DNA of 40,715 nt, from contig JAWXUI010000009.1 of NCBI GenBank assembly GCA_044432805.1, positions 1-40,715 of the forward strand, read 5' to 3'. Made by a program: the position numbers and the translations under genes. The stretch comes from CAYJEO01 sp044432805 (lineage in GTDB: Bacteria > Bacillota_I > Bacilli_A > RF39 > UBA660). Under the pieces are notes generated by a model. That model ran no database searches, had not been told where the DNA came from, and saw only the letters and a program-made list of their open reading frames with translations. Of the stretch, positions 17,021 through 25,157 are shown one piece after another. Numbering within the stretch: position 1 is the stretch's first letter; the number at the start of each line of letters is the position of its first letter.

Positions 17021-17467
17021 TTAGGCACTTTTGCCGTTTGCAAAATCATAAATACTTTCTGTTTTTGCATAAATTTGAATTTTAAAATTTTCTCCAACTA
17101 CCGGAAGATCAAAATACATATATGTAACTATACCATAAGAGTAATAGTAATCACTTTCTTCAAAACGATATAAGCAAATATCATAATTCGATGTCGCCGC
17201 GTATAATGCTAAAGCATCTTCACCGTCTTTTTTTGGACAATCAGTTGAAGAGGTGGACTGACGATAACCTAAATTTGATAAAACTTGGGCTATCTCAGCA
17301 TCTGATAAAAGATTATATCCTTCATATTCTTCTATTTCTTTGGATATAGCACTATTAACTTTAAATGCCTTGTAATAATTAACCGTGGCCGCTAAAAAGC
17401 AGAATATAATAGTGATGAAAAGAATCATCATATTATATAAAAATATACTTCCAATTCCCTCTCTCAT
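17021..17467 (-). CDS. TadE-like pseudopilin, copy 2
   Basis: This is the same size and layout as the downstream paralogue: N-terminus MREGIGSIF, a membrane helix (about 7-30), and an ectodomain with two cysteines (STDCPKKDG and YDICLYRFEES) ending in YMYFDLPVVGENF. The loop between the cysteines differs strongly from copy 1, so the two likely make distinct minor subunits. The start is ATG with AAGGTGGTGA. It lies 25 bases after the 58-aa pilin gene on the same transcript. Confidence 0.7.
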   Translation of the reverse strand: MREGIGSIFLYNMMILFITIIFCFLAATVNYYKAFKVNSAISKEIEEYEGYNLLSDAEIAQVLSNLGYRQSTSSTDCPKKDGEDALALYAATSNYDICLYRFEESDYYYSYGIVTYMYFDLPVVGENFKIQIYAKTESIYDFANGKSA

Positions 17468-17492
17468 CTATTTCACCACCTTGTTTAAGTTA

Positions 17493-17669
17493 TTAGCTAT
17501 CTAGTGAACATGCTCCATTATCCCAAGTTCCACCATTTGTATTACATTCTGATTGTGCTGCTGTTGTTTCCATTGCATTTTGTACAATCGGTGTTACAAC
17601 TGCTGCTATAACAGCTATTAATATAATTGCAACTACTGTTAAGTTTGCTTCTCCTGCTGCTTCTTTCAT
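17493..17669 (-). CDS. 58-residue Flp/Tad-type pilin
   Basis: This short gene encodes MKEAAGEANLTVVAIILIAV followed by a second hydrophobic stretch and a short tail with two cysteines (ECNTNGGTWDNGAC) that can form a small disulfide loop. Size, N-terminal helix and position at the head of the pseudopilin-tadZ transcript mark it as the likely major pilin of the Tad-like system. It has an AGGTGGTGA site and the best promoter of the locus (17702-17730). A glycine at position 6 followed by Glu could be a short leader cleavage site, but the classical Flp pattern with Glu-Tyr at +5/+6 is absent. The call rests on context and layout. Confidence 0.8.
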   Translation of the reverse strand: MKEAAGEANLTVVAIILIAVIAAVVTPIVQNAMETTAAQSECNTNGGTWDNGACSLDS

Positions 17670-17701
17670 TTATTTCACCACCTATCATATACCTTAATAT
17701 T

Positions 17702-17730
17702 ATTATACATACATTTTAAATTTTTATCAA
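17702..17730 (-). promoter_or_regulatory. Strong sigma-A-type promoter of the pilin gene
   Basis: TTGATA (17725-17730), a 17-base spacer and a perfect TATAAT (17702-17707) are read on the minus strand. The box lies between tadC and the pilin gene and should raise pilin transcription above that of the tadABC genes. Confidence 0.85.
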
Positions 17731-17733
17731 GTA

Positions 17734-18519
17734 TTAATAACTCATCATTGACATCATAGATAAAAGCATCAAAAACATTATTCCACCACCAGTACACATA
17801 AGCATGATCATTGTTTTTCCTTCCATCTTTCCCAAACGAGCTTTATATTTTTGTTCACGAGCTTTATTTTGTAAACTCGATACAGTTTTAGAAAACATCA
17901 TTAACTGTTCTTGTTTATTCTCTTGAGAACCAAGACCAAGTCTATAAAGCAAACGCATCATACGCATTGAATCTCTTACGGGATATTCTCTAGCAAAGTC
18001 CATATAAGGATCTACTGTTGAGTCACCTGTCTCTATTTTACTAATCAAATTTCTTAATCCAGGTTTAAACACACTAGGAGCTGTTTCAATTGATCTTGAT
18101 AGAGCAACTGGAACAGTGTAATGTTGAATTAAAATTTCTAACCCTTTTAAATAGTAAGGTAGCATTTGATCAATATGATGTAAGTTTTTTTTATAATAAG
18201 ACGACAATTGTGTATAAGGTTGTTTAAAAACTATATATCCTAAAATTAAAGAAAACATAACATATATAAAATTAAGTTCGTTTAAAAATAAGAAATTAAT
18301 TGCAACAATGACTAATAAACCATTCATAAGCCTTTTTCCATAGAATTTATCAACATCTAAATATTCATCACCATATTTTATACTTAACAAAAATTTATAA
18401 TCAGATTCCATTAAGAAACGAAAATAAGGTTCTGTGTCAACTATAAACTTTTTAGTATCAACTGCATTATTGACATGAAATATATAAATAACTATAATTC
18501 CTATTACTAAAAATTCCAT
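17734..18519 (-). CDS. tadC: TadC-like inner-membrane platform protein
   Basis: This 261-residue T2SS-F (GspF-like) membrane protein pairs with TadB to form the assembly platform on which the TadA ATPase acts. Membrane helices lie at the N-terminus (about 2-15), at 66-92 (two short helices) and at 234-258. The cytosolic part between them holds the helical LLYRLGLGSQENKQEQLMMF region typical of TadC. Its ATG shares one base with the tadB stop (TAATG), which implies coupled translation. It is the last gene of the tad core transcript. Confidence 0.83.
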   Translation of the reverse strand: MEFLVIGIIVIYIFHVNNAVDTKKFIVDTEPYFRFLMESDYKFLLSIKYGDEYLDVDKFYGKRLMNGLLVIVAINFLFLNELNFIYVMFSLILGYIVFKQPYTQLSSYYKKNLHHIDQMLPYYLKGLEILIQHYTVPVALSRSIETAPSVFKPGLRNLISKIETGDSTVDPYMDFAREYPVRDSMRMMRLLYRLGLGSQENKQEQLMMFSKTVSSLQNKAREQKYKARLGKMEGKTMIMLMCTGGGIMFLMLLSMMSMMSY

Positions 18520-19421
18520 TACTCAGCACCTACATTCTCATTATAATATTTTTCTCCACTTAATAAAAAGTAAGAATTTACCAAAACTATACCATGTAGT
18601 AAGCATTGTACTTCAATCCTATTTAACATAATGATATATGTATCAACACTTAATAAGAATTGAATTAACATTACCATTAAATATAAAATAATACCAAATT
18701 GAATAAACTTCTTATGGAATATTGCTCTATCTATTCTATCTCTATAAACGTTTTCAATTAACATATCTATATCAAGAGACATATTTTCTAAAGAATCACC
18801 AGAATCTTTAGATCCCTCACTTGTTATTTGATAAAATAATTGATGCATATTTCTTACTATGAAATAATCATATCTTGCATTCATATATTCTATTGATTCA
18901 TTTATTGTTCCATTAGCATAAGCTAAATCAATCATACTTTTAATATCAGATTTCATAGGGTCTTCTAAAACTCCAGATTCGTATACACCTTCTAATGCTT
19001 TAACGAATGATTGTGTCGTTGCAAACTCCATTATCGTATTTGTTGTGTAAACTTGAACTTGTTCAAAAAGAAATTCAGAATAAATTCTTTTGCATCTTAA
19101 ATAAGATAAGTAAGGCACTACCATAACTGAAGCACTCATATAAATTAAAGAGATAATAATACTGTAAAAGTACATATAAGATATAAGAAATGCACCTACA
19201 GCAAATATGGCTACTTGAATCATATATTCCCTTGGTGTAAAGTCATGACCTAAATCTTTTACTTTTTTTCTTATTTCTTTATAAGAAAACGGAGCATATC
19301 TTTCATATAACAAGTCAGCTTGTGTAACTATATATTTGTATGCTTGTTTCCCCGAACTTTGTTGGTAAAACAAAATATATAATATAATGAAAGCTATTAA
19401 AATAAACATTAATAACACCAT
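18519..19421 (-). CDS. tadB: TadB-like inner-membrane platform protein
   Basis: This 300-residue protein has an N-terminal helix (2-16), paired helices at about 70-105 and a C-terminal pair at about 232-290, with a cytosolic helical domain in between. This matches TadB. The sequence around ITSEGSKDSGDSLENMSLDI fits the T2SS-F domain. It follows tadA by 15 bases with an AAGGAGGGG site and is coupled to tadC. TadB and TadC together transmit ATP-driven motion to pilin insertion. Confidence 0.83.
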   Translation of the reverse strand: MVLLMFILIAFIILYILFYQQSSGKQAYKYIVTQADLLYERYAPFSYKEIRKKVKDLGHDFTPREYMIQVAIFAVGAFLISYMYFYSIIISLIYMSASVMVVPYLSYLRCKRIYSEFLFEQVQVYTTNTIMEFATTQSFVKALEGVYESGVLEDPMKSDIKSMIDLAYANGTINESIEYMNARYDYFIVRNMHQLFYQITSEGSKDSGDSLENMSLDIDMLIENVYRDRIDRAIFHKKFIQFGIILYLMVMLIQFLLSVDTYIIMLNRIEVQCLLHGIVLVNSYFLLSGEKYYNENVGAE

Positions 19422-19436
19422 TTATATCCCCTCCTT

Positions 19437-20726
19437 TTAAAATAATGTTTCTGTTGTATTATTTTGATTCGAATTATTGTTAGTGGCTGTAGCACTTTCA
19501 GATACCGGTTGAACTACAGGTTGAGTTACTGGTTGAACTACAGGTTGAGTTACTGGTTGAACTACAGGTTGGGCAGTTGGTTGAGTATCTGATTTAGGAA
19601 CAATATTACTTACTTCTATATTATTTTCAACATTCTCATCTATATTCGTATTTGTAGTTTCTCCTTCTTCGCTAACACCACTAACTAAATGTTCTGGTAA
19701 TAATACACCTTGCAAAGCTAAATGTTCAACTAAATGTTTCGATGGATTTTTTCTGTAAGCATTTCCTAGATTATCTTTTAAATAAATAGTATTACTTGAT
19801 GCTTCATTATCCTCTGTAACAAAAAACTCTGTAACTTCTGCAATTTCACGAACAAATCTTTTTGTTTCTTTACTTTGATAACCTCTTACATATATACCTA
19901 ATTGAACATATCTATGTATAGACTTTAAAAATTGGTCTATATTTTGACTTGTTTCCATTAAACTATACATACGACTCGGTATAGCTGAAGCTTTATCGGC
20001 ATGTATAGTTGATAAAATGTAGTGTCCTGATGAAATTGAGTTACGAACCGCTAAAACAGCTTCCGCACTTCTTACTTCGGATAATAAAATCCATTTAGGG
20101 TTCTGTCTCATACATGTAACTAAAACATCTGAATAAGATGCTATGTTGTTTGTTTTCATTGCGACAATATCTCTTGTCGGATAAATTCTATCCAAATGCA
20201 GTTCCAATGTATCTTCTATTGTTATTATCTTTTCATTTTCTTTTATTTTAGAACCTAAATATTTTACAAACTCTGTTTTACCTGAACCAGTTTCTCCACA
20301 AACAATAATGTTGCAATGTCCTTCAATACACTTTACAAGTAAATCATGTATTTCGGCTGTAATATATCTCTCTTCTAAAATTTTATCTTTTACTAATCTA
20401 ATTTTAGCAGGAGTTTTACGAATAACACAAGCTACTCCATTTTTAGCAATCGAATCATGAACAAAGTTCATACGTAACTCTGCTCCTTCTGCATCCAAGA
20501 ACGGATAAGCCATATTAAATGTTTTACCCATTACATTGGCACATTGGAACGCTAATTTTTCCATAAAAGTGTTATTAATTGCAGTATTTTCAATACGATA
20601 GATACCTTTTGATAAAGTTTTTAACCAAATTTGTCCACCATTACTGTAAGAAACGTCTGTTACGTCTTCATGTTCTAGATATTCATTTAATGGCCCAAAA
20701 TCAATTTGGGAAAACATATTATCCAT
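19437..20726 (-). CDS. tadA: TadA/CpaF-type assembly ATPase
   Basis: This is the hexameric GspE/VirB11-superfamily ATPase that powers pilus assembly in Tad systems. Walker A GETGSGKT spans 144-151, the Asp box IEDTLEL 170-176, the Walker B region ILLSEVRSAEA 213-223 and the His box SGHYILSTIHA 233-243, in the standard order. The first 100 residues are the usual N-terminal domain. After about residue 350 comes an unusual tail: an acidic Asn/Glu-rich stretch, a repeated QPVVQPVT block (about 392-412) and a Ser/Asn/Thr-rich end. Since VirB11 is absent, this ATPase could in principle also serve the neighbouring T4SS, which is inference. The start is ATG with CGGAGG. Confidence 0.94.
   Translation of the reverse strand: MDNMFSQIDFGPLNEYLEHEDVTDVSYSNGGQIWLKTLSKGIYRIENTAINNTFMEKLAFQCANVMGKTFNMAYPFLDAEGAELRMNFVHDSIAKNGVACVIRKTPAKIRLVKDKILEERYITAEIHDLLVKCIEGHCNIIVCGETGSGKTEFVKYLGSKIKENEKIITIEDTLELHLDRIYPTRDIVAMKTNNIASYSDVLVTCMRQNPKWILLSEVRSAEAVLAVRNSISSGHYILSTIHADKASAIPSRMYSLMETSQNIDQFLKSIHRYVQLGIYVRGYQSKETKRFVREIAEVTEFFVTEDNEASSNTIYLKDNLGNAYRKNPSKHLVEHLALQGVLLPEHLVSGVSEEGETTNTNIDENVENNIEVSNIVPKSDTQPTAQPVVQPVTQPVVQPVTQPVVQPVSESATATNNNSNQNNTTETLF
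19507..19578 (-). repeat. Three 24-bp tandem repeats in the tadA tail
   Basis: Two identical 24-bp units (GGTTGAACTACAGGTTGAGT + TACT on plus) and a third with changes encode QPVVQPVT-type blocks. Such a repeat can expand or contract in frame. Confidence 0.88.
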
Positions 20727-20729
20727 ATC

Positions 20730-21581
20730 TTATTCCTCCGTTGTATCTTCTGTTTCTTCTGTTAAATCTTCTTCAACATCTTCTTCTGTTAAACTAGAAT
20801 CAATATCTGATAAAGGAATATTAACGGTATTTGCCTCAATAAATTCTTTTAGTTGTGTCGTTGAAACTTGTGTTCCAGAACTTGTATCAACAGAACCTCC
20901 TACAGGTACTGGTATTAATTCCACTGAATAAGTACTCATATATTGTGCTTTTCTTAATAATATATTAATTTCTTCAGTAACACTAAAAATTAAGTATGCT
21001 GGTGTTCTTGTTTCTGTCGCATTTTCAAATACATTTTGACCTGAAGAATCTTTTACAGCAAGTATCTCTACATTTGATAATAATTTTCCAACCATTATTT
21101 TACCTGTTTCATCTACAGCTTTCATGTAAATATCTATATAATTCCCTGGAAATATTGAATTACCAAAAGTACTTGATATTGTAACTGGAAAATTAAATAC
21201 TACTTCACCCTCTGGAATTTCTGTGAATGAACTATCCGGTAAAGTGTCCCCACTTACTACTACATCTGTATAAAACATACTTCCCTCTGGAATTGTTGTA
21301 TTATAGTTACTATATTGCCCAACAATTAATGATGAGGCCCTAATAACATTACTACTTACAGCTATTGAAGGTACTGATATATACGTAACCATATCAGCTG
21401 TTATTAATGTTTTTGGTTGAATTGTTTGATTTGCAACCGGAATTTGTATTGGTGTTGTTGCAGCATCTATTTGTGAATTATACATAAAGTATAAAATCCC
21501 TACGATTAATACCACACCAATAATTGTTACTGTATTTTTATTTTTTAAAAACTTTTTAATTGAATATACTAAATTATTCAT
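20730..21581 (-). CDS. CpaB/RcpC-like SAF-domain protein
   Basis: This 283-residue protein has an N-terminal membrane helix (about 15-33) followed by a SAF domain (about 42-110; VANQTIQPKTLITADMV, then IPEGSMFYTDVV) and a second beta-rich domain, as in CpaB/RcpC proteins of Tad loci, where they sit outside the membrane around the pilus. The C-terminus (about 250-283) is a Glu/Thr-rich acidic tail. The stop is 3 bases before the tadA start. The AAAAGGGGAGG ribosome site is strong. In diderms the partner is a secretin; none is present here, in line with a monoderm envelope. Confidence 0.85.
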   Translation of the reverse strand: MNNLVYSIKKFLKNKNTVTIIGVVLIVGILYFMYNSQIDAATTPIQIPVANQTIQPKTLITADMVTYISVPSIAVSSNVIRASSLIVGQYSNYNTTIPEGSMFYTDVVVSGDTLPDSSFTEIPEGEVVFNFPVTISSTFGNSIFPGNYIDIYMKAVDETGKIMVGKLLSNVEILAVKDSSGQNVFENATETRTPAYLIFSVTEEINILLRKAQYMSTYSVELIPVPVGGSVDTSSGTQVSTTQLKEFIEANTVNIPLSDIDSSLTEEDVEEDLTEETEDTTEE

Positions 21582-21601
21582 TTTTTCCTCCCCTTTTCTT
21601 C

Positions 21602-22003
21602 TTAATATGGAACTTCTAATATAGCGTCTAATCTGTTTACAATATCAAATTCATAGATTTCTCCAGTTGCGGAAGTATCTTCAGCGCTTGAAACTTGTAT
21701 ACTGACCTTTGGCGGTTCCTCATTAACATCATAAATTTCTATTACATAAGTGGTTGATAGATTAGCATTTTCTGCAAATCTCCTAACAAAATTTTCAACA
21801 AACTTTTCCCTATCAATCCTTATTGTACCATCTTGACGATAAGCAGCTAAGTCAAATGCATCTAGCATAGCTGCCTCTGTTACTTCTTTTAGCATTGTAT
21901 AATTATGTTCATCAGTATTTATTACGCTTTGGAAAAAGAATATAAAAAATATAGATGTTACTCCAAGACTAACTACCAAAACACCCCACATTGCTTCTTT
22001 CAT
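21602..22003 (-). CDS. TadE-like minor pseudopilin, copy 3
   Basis: This 133-residue protein has N-terminus MKEAMWG, one membrane helix (about 7-29) and a mostly helical then beta ectodomain without cysteine. The N-terminal pattern M-K/R-E-A/G is shared with the 58-aa pilin and both 148-aa pseudopilins. It lies between the thioester-protein gene and the cpaB-like gene, with a GAGGTGA site and gaps of 9 and 20 bases. The TadE-like call rests on layout and context, since no family motif is decisive. Confidence 0.65.
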   Translation of the reverse strand: MKEAMWGVLVVSLGVTSIFFIFFFQSVINTDEHNYTMLKEVTEAAMLDAFDLAAYRQDGTIRIDREKFVENFVRRFAENANLSTTYVIEIYDVNEEPPKVSIQVSSAEDTSATGEIYEFDIVNRLDAILEVPY

Positions 22004-22012
22004 ATCTCACCT

Positions 22013-24433
22013 CTATCTACATGTGTTAAAGTTTGCATTACTCACTGAACATGTTCCCCCAAAATATCCAGCGAATGTCGAATGGATAAATGTACTTTTA
22101 CATTCTTCACCATATGCATCACAAACCAAATTAAAATCTGCATAATCATTGTCAACGGAATCGTTGTAATTTCTAATCTCTTGTATTACAGCTGGTGTTA
22201 ACGTTATAGTGTATATTGGTTCCAGATTATAAACATCATTACCTTCTACATTCCTATTTTCTAATATTACATCTTCAACTGTTGCATTATCATTAGTGCA
22301 ATCGTAATAGTAGCACCAATTTGATCCCGTTTCTCTACCAGTTCCAGTTTCCCCTGGGAAAGGATCCGATAAATCAATCGGTCTATATATAACATCTATC
22401 CCTGTTGAATCTTCCTCATCTCCATCATCAGGATCACACTCTGCTGGTGGGTTTTGACCTTCACATTCATTACCAGTTAACTTATTAACAATAGTATACT
22501 CACAGATATAATTAACAGATCCCCCGGTAAACTCATCAAAATATCCATCATTACCAATATCGTTATAAATTAGGCTTATCAAATAATTACCAGGATTTCT
22601 TGTTGGACTTAACGGAATAACTGTTATTCCTAAATCTATATATTGACTAAGAGAACTTGTGTTTCCAAACATATTTCCAGTAACTTTATCTATATATTGA
22701 TATCCCGTAGTCAAATAATAAGAATTACTAGCGGCTATCGTTACCGTATTAGAAGTGACATTATTATATGAACTAAAGTAAGTTGTGTTTGAGCTATCTT
22801 TAGCACATCCATTCTCCAATGAACAAGTATAATTAGTAAACGTTTGAGCTGTTCCGTTACCTGATAGAAAACCATAAGTTACGTCATTTTCACTATTGGT
22901 TAAAACATCAGTAGTACTAGAATAATTGCTGTCACCTTCATAATAAACCGATACAGTCGGATTCAAATCATAATAAATTTTCGACCCTGAAGTACAATAA
23001 TTTATACCAGCTACTAAACTGGCTAAATCATTTACAGCGGTATCATAAGCAGAGGTGCTAGCACTATAAGTATTATTACAATCACTTGATGTTGCCGTAG
23101 AGTTATCATTCGTGACATATAAATATTTATCTGCGGCAGTAGTTATATAAGCATTAGAAACTGAACAAGTATGTGTATAATTACTTATTTTATAGCAAGC
23201 ATTGGTATGACTTAAACTTCCCGAATCACTATACCCGTCCGGGCATTTCATTACAGGATCAAATGTACCTCCAGTCGAATTTCCAATACATACTCCATCA
23301 GTCATTGTACTTCCACTTTTACAATACCCGGCACTAACTCTATCAGCGTATGCATAATTTGTTGAAGTACTTTTATAATTAACAGATCCATCAGCATAAC
23401 CTTTGGCTAATCTATACGCATCATACGCTGTTTTTATTGCATCCAATTTAGTTTCATACAAAGACGTTGCTTGTGTACTATTAAACCCTTCTACATACGT
23501 CCCACTAGAATTTTTATAATAAGTTTTACATTCTCGATACCCATATATTCCTATAGGTCCCCAAGTTAATGAAATTGTTCCTGTTGTCCCAACTTGAAAA
23601 TACTGCCCAGCATTAAAAGAAATATAGTTTGATGGGAAATCAGTATAAACTTCTTCGCGACAATAAACTTTGCACAAATTATTTGAACTTGCATATTCAT
23701 TTGTGGACTCATATACAAAAGTACCATCTGAATCGTTTACAATACAATTCCAATCAGTCGTATCAACAAATGACGATTGCGAACCACACGTTGTTGTAGT
23801 GATTGTTGGATCAGTTATACAAGTAAGTGGTATTTCTGGATCTTCCGGATCTATTTCTGGACAATCCGGATCCCCAGAATAATTAGTTATAAGTCTTTGA
23901 AACCCATCAATCCCTGTAGAAAATATAGTATACTTATCCTTATAATAATCTTGATTATTATAAACTTTCACAACAGAAGCTTCTAATGAATTATAATAAG
24001 TTGATAGAAGTTTTTCACACTTAATTTCATCCCAACCAAGATAATAATATAAAACTTCTAAAATTACTTGTTGCACATCTGTTTTTGCTTGTTTTCCCTC
24101 CATTTGAGCCCATATAGCCGCCTGTGCCATTTCTTTTATTCCATAAACATTAGAGTGAGTATAATACCACTCTAATATACCATAAACAGCAGGAGGAACA
24201 TCGGCTGCATCAATGCTTGCGTAAGAATAACCACGATTTGCTCTATCTCCAGCATCAAGACAGAATGCGATATTTCCATCTAATGATATATTCGACATAT
24301 GCACAATCCCTAACGATGGTATATCTATTGCTTCAGTAGTTACCCCTGTATTGACCGCACATGTCTCACCAGCGGCAAATACACTAATTGTACCTATAAA
24401 AAATACCGTTATAAATAGTAATATCTTTTTCAT
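22013..24433 (-). CDS. Large Cys-rich secreted protein with probable thioester adhesin domain
   Basis: An 806-residue exported protein with a signal peptide (1-21, ending VFAAG). Near the N-terminus Cys58 in AFCLD and Gln104 in AQAAIW match the two halves of the thioester (TED/TQXA) domain of Gram-positive adhesins, in which a Cys-Gln thioester bonds covalently to host surfaces; the usual TQ is AQ here. The rest is Ser/Thr/Tyr/Asn-rich with about 28 cysteines and shows no LPXTG sortase signal and no C-terminal membrane helix. It must be held by another component, most simply the neighbouring filament. The start is ATG with AGGAGG. The gene is second in the tad transcript. Confidence 0.75.
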   Translation of the reverse strand: MKKILLFITVFFIGTISVFAAGETCAVNTGVTTEAIDIPSLGIVHMSNISLDGNIAFCLDAGDRANRGYSYASIDAADVPPAVYGILEWYYTHSNVYGIKEMAQAAIWAQMEGKQAKTDVQQVILEVLYYYLGWDEIKCEKLLSTYYNSLEASVVKVYNNQDYYKDKYTIFSTGIDGFQRLITNYSGDPDCPEIDPEDPEIPLTCITDPTITTTTCGSQSSFVDTTDWNCIVNDSDGTFVYESTNEYASSNNLCKVYCREEVYTDFPSNYISFNAGQYFQVGTTGTISLTWGPIGIYGYRECKTYYKNSSGTYVEGFNSTQATSLYETKLDAIKTAYDAYRLAKGYADGSVNYKSTSTNYAYADRVSAGYCKSGSTMTDGVCIGNSTGGTFDPVMKCPDGYSDSGSLSHTNACYKISNYTHTCSVSNAYITTAADKYLYVTNDNSTATSSDCNNTYSASTSAYDTAVNDLASLVAGINYCTSGSKIYYDLNPTVSVYYEGDSNYSSTTDVLTNSENDVTYGFLSGNGTAQTFTNYTCSLENGCAKDSSNTTYFSSYNNVTSNTVTIAASNSYYLTTGYQYIDKVTGNMFGNTSSLSQYIDLGITVIPLSPTRNPGNYLISLIYNDIGNDGYFDEFTGGSVNYICEYTIVNKLTGNECEGQNPPAECDPDDGDEEDSTGIDVIYRPIDLSDPFPGETGTGRETGSNWCYYYDCTNDNATVEDVILENRNVEGNDVYNLEPIYTITLTPAVIQEIRNYNDSVDNDYADFNLVCDAYGEECKSTFIHSTFAGYFGGTCSVSNANFNTCR

Positions 24434-24442
24434 TTTTACCTC

Positions 24443-25099
24443 CTACAATTCAAAATCATCTTTCTTGATTTGTTTATAATACATGATTTCTAATAATATA
24501 AATAATACAACACCTATAGAAATTATATAAATTTGGTATTCAATAATAAAATCAACTAACCAAAATTCAAATAGATCTTCTTCGGGAGTTACAACATCTT
24601 TTTCTAACGACGCTCTGTAGTTTTCTAACGTGCTAATAAAATTTTCTTCACTTGTACTTATATTGACCCACTTTTGGCAATATGTATGTTCTTCTATACC
24701 AACGCACTCATCTCTTAAATAATAATCGTTATAATACGGCAATATAATATAAAATGTCGAGAATGGGCGATCTTCGCAATTGTTTAAATCTGTGTAAACA
24801 GTAAAGCTATAACTTCCCGAAGACATATTATTTAGTGTAATAACTTCTGAAGTACCTTTAGAATAAACAGTTTCTTCAGTTTGATTATTCATTATATAAA
24901 AATCTTCGTGTAAATTCAAAATTTTAACAGTAAAAACAACTTGTCCGTTTATTATTTCATAATCATATGTAGTTGTTACATTACCCGCTAATTTTTGATA
25001 TGTTACTATTGTTTCAGTAGGACAATAACTATAGCCATTTACCTCTAAAGGAAGTAAAAATATAAACAAAAATAAAATTTTCAAAATATGCTTACCCAT
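24443..25099 (-). CDS. Exported membrane-anchored protein at the head of the tad transcript
   Basis: This 218-residue protein is of no recognised family. A signal peptide (1-22, ending VNGYS), an ectodomain of about 165 residues with four cysteines and a beta-rich NMSSGSYSFTVY segment, then a C-terminal membrane helix (about 189-208) with a short basic-acidic cytosolic tail. It lies 9 bases upstream of the thioester-protein gene and is the first gene behind an extended -10 promoter. It could anchor or chaperone that protein at the membrane, which is inference from order. The start is ATG with GGAGG. Confidence 0.6.
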   Translation of the reverse strand: MGKHILKILFLFIFLLPLEVNGYSYCPTETIVTYQKLAGNVTTTYDYEIINGQVVFTVKILNLHEDFYIMNNQTEETVYSKGTSEVITLNNMSSGSYSFTVYTDLNNCEDRPFSTFYIILPYYNDYYLRDECVGIEEHTYCQKWVNISTSEENFISTLENYRASLEKDVVTPEEDLFEFWLVDFIIEYQIYIISIGVVLFILLEIMYYKQIKKDDFEL

Positions 25100-25119
25100 A
25101 GTTTATCCTCCATTATATA

Positions 25120-25128
25120 ATTATATCA
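25120..25128 (-). promoter_or_regulatory. Extended -10 promoter of the tad core transcript
   Basis: The minus strand reads TGATATAAT about 20 bases upstream of the 218-aa gene. No internal terminator is visible from here to tadC, so this likely drives the nine-kilobase tad core. Confidence 0.6.
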
Positions 25129-25157
25129 TTATTTCATTGTTTTTTTAAATTTTTTTA

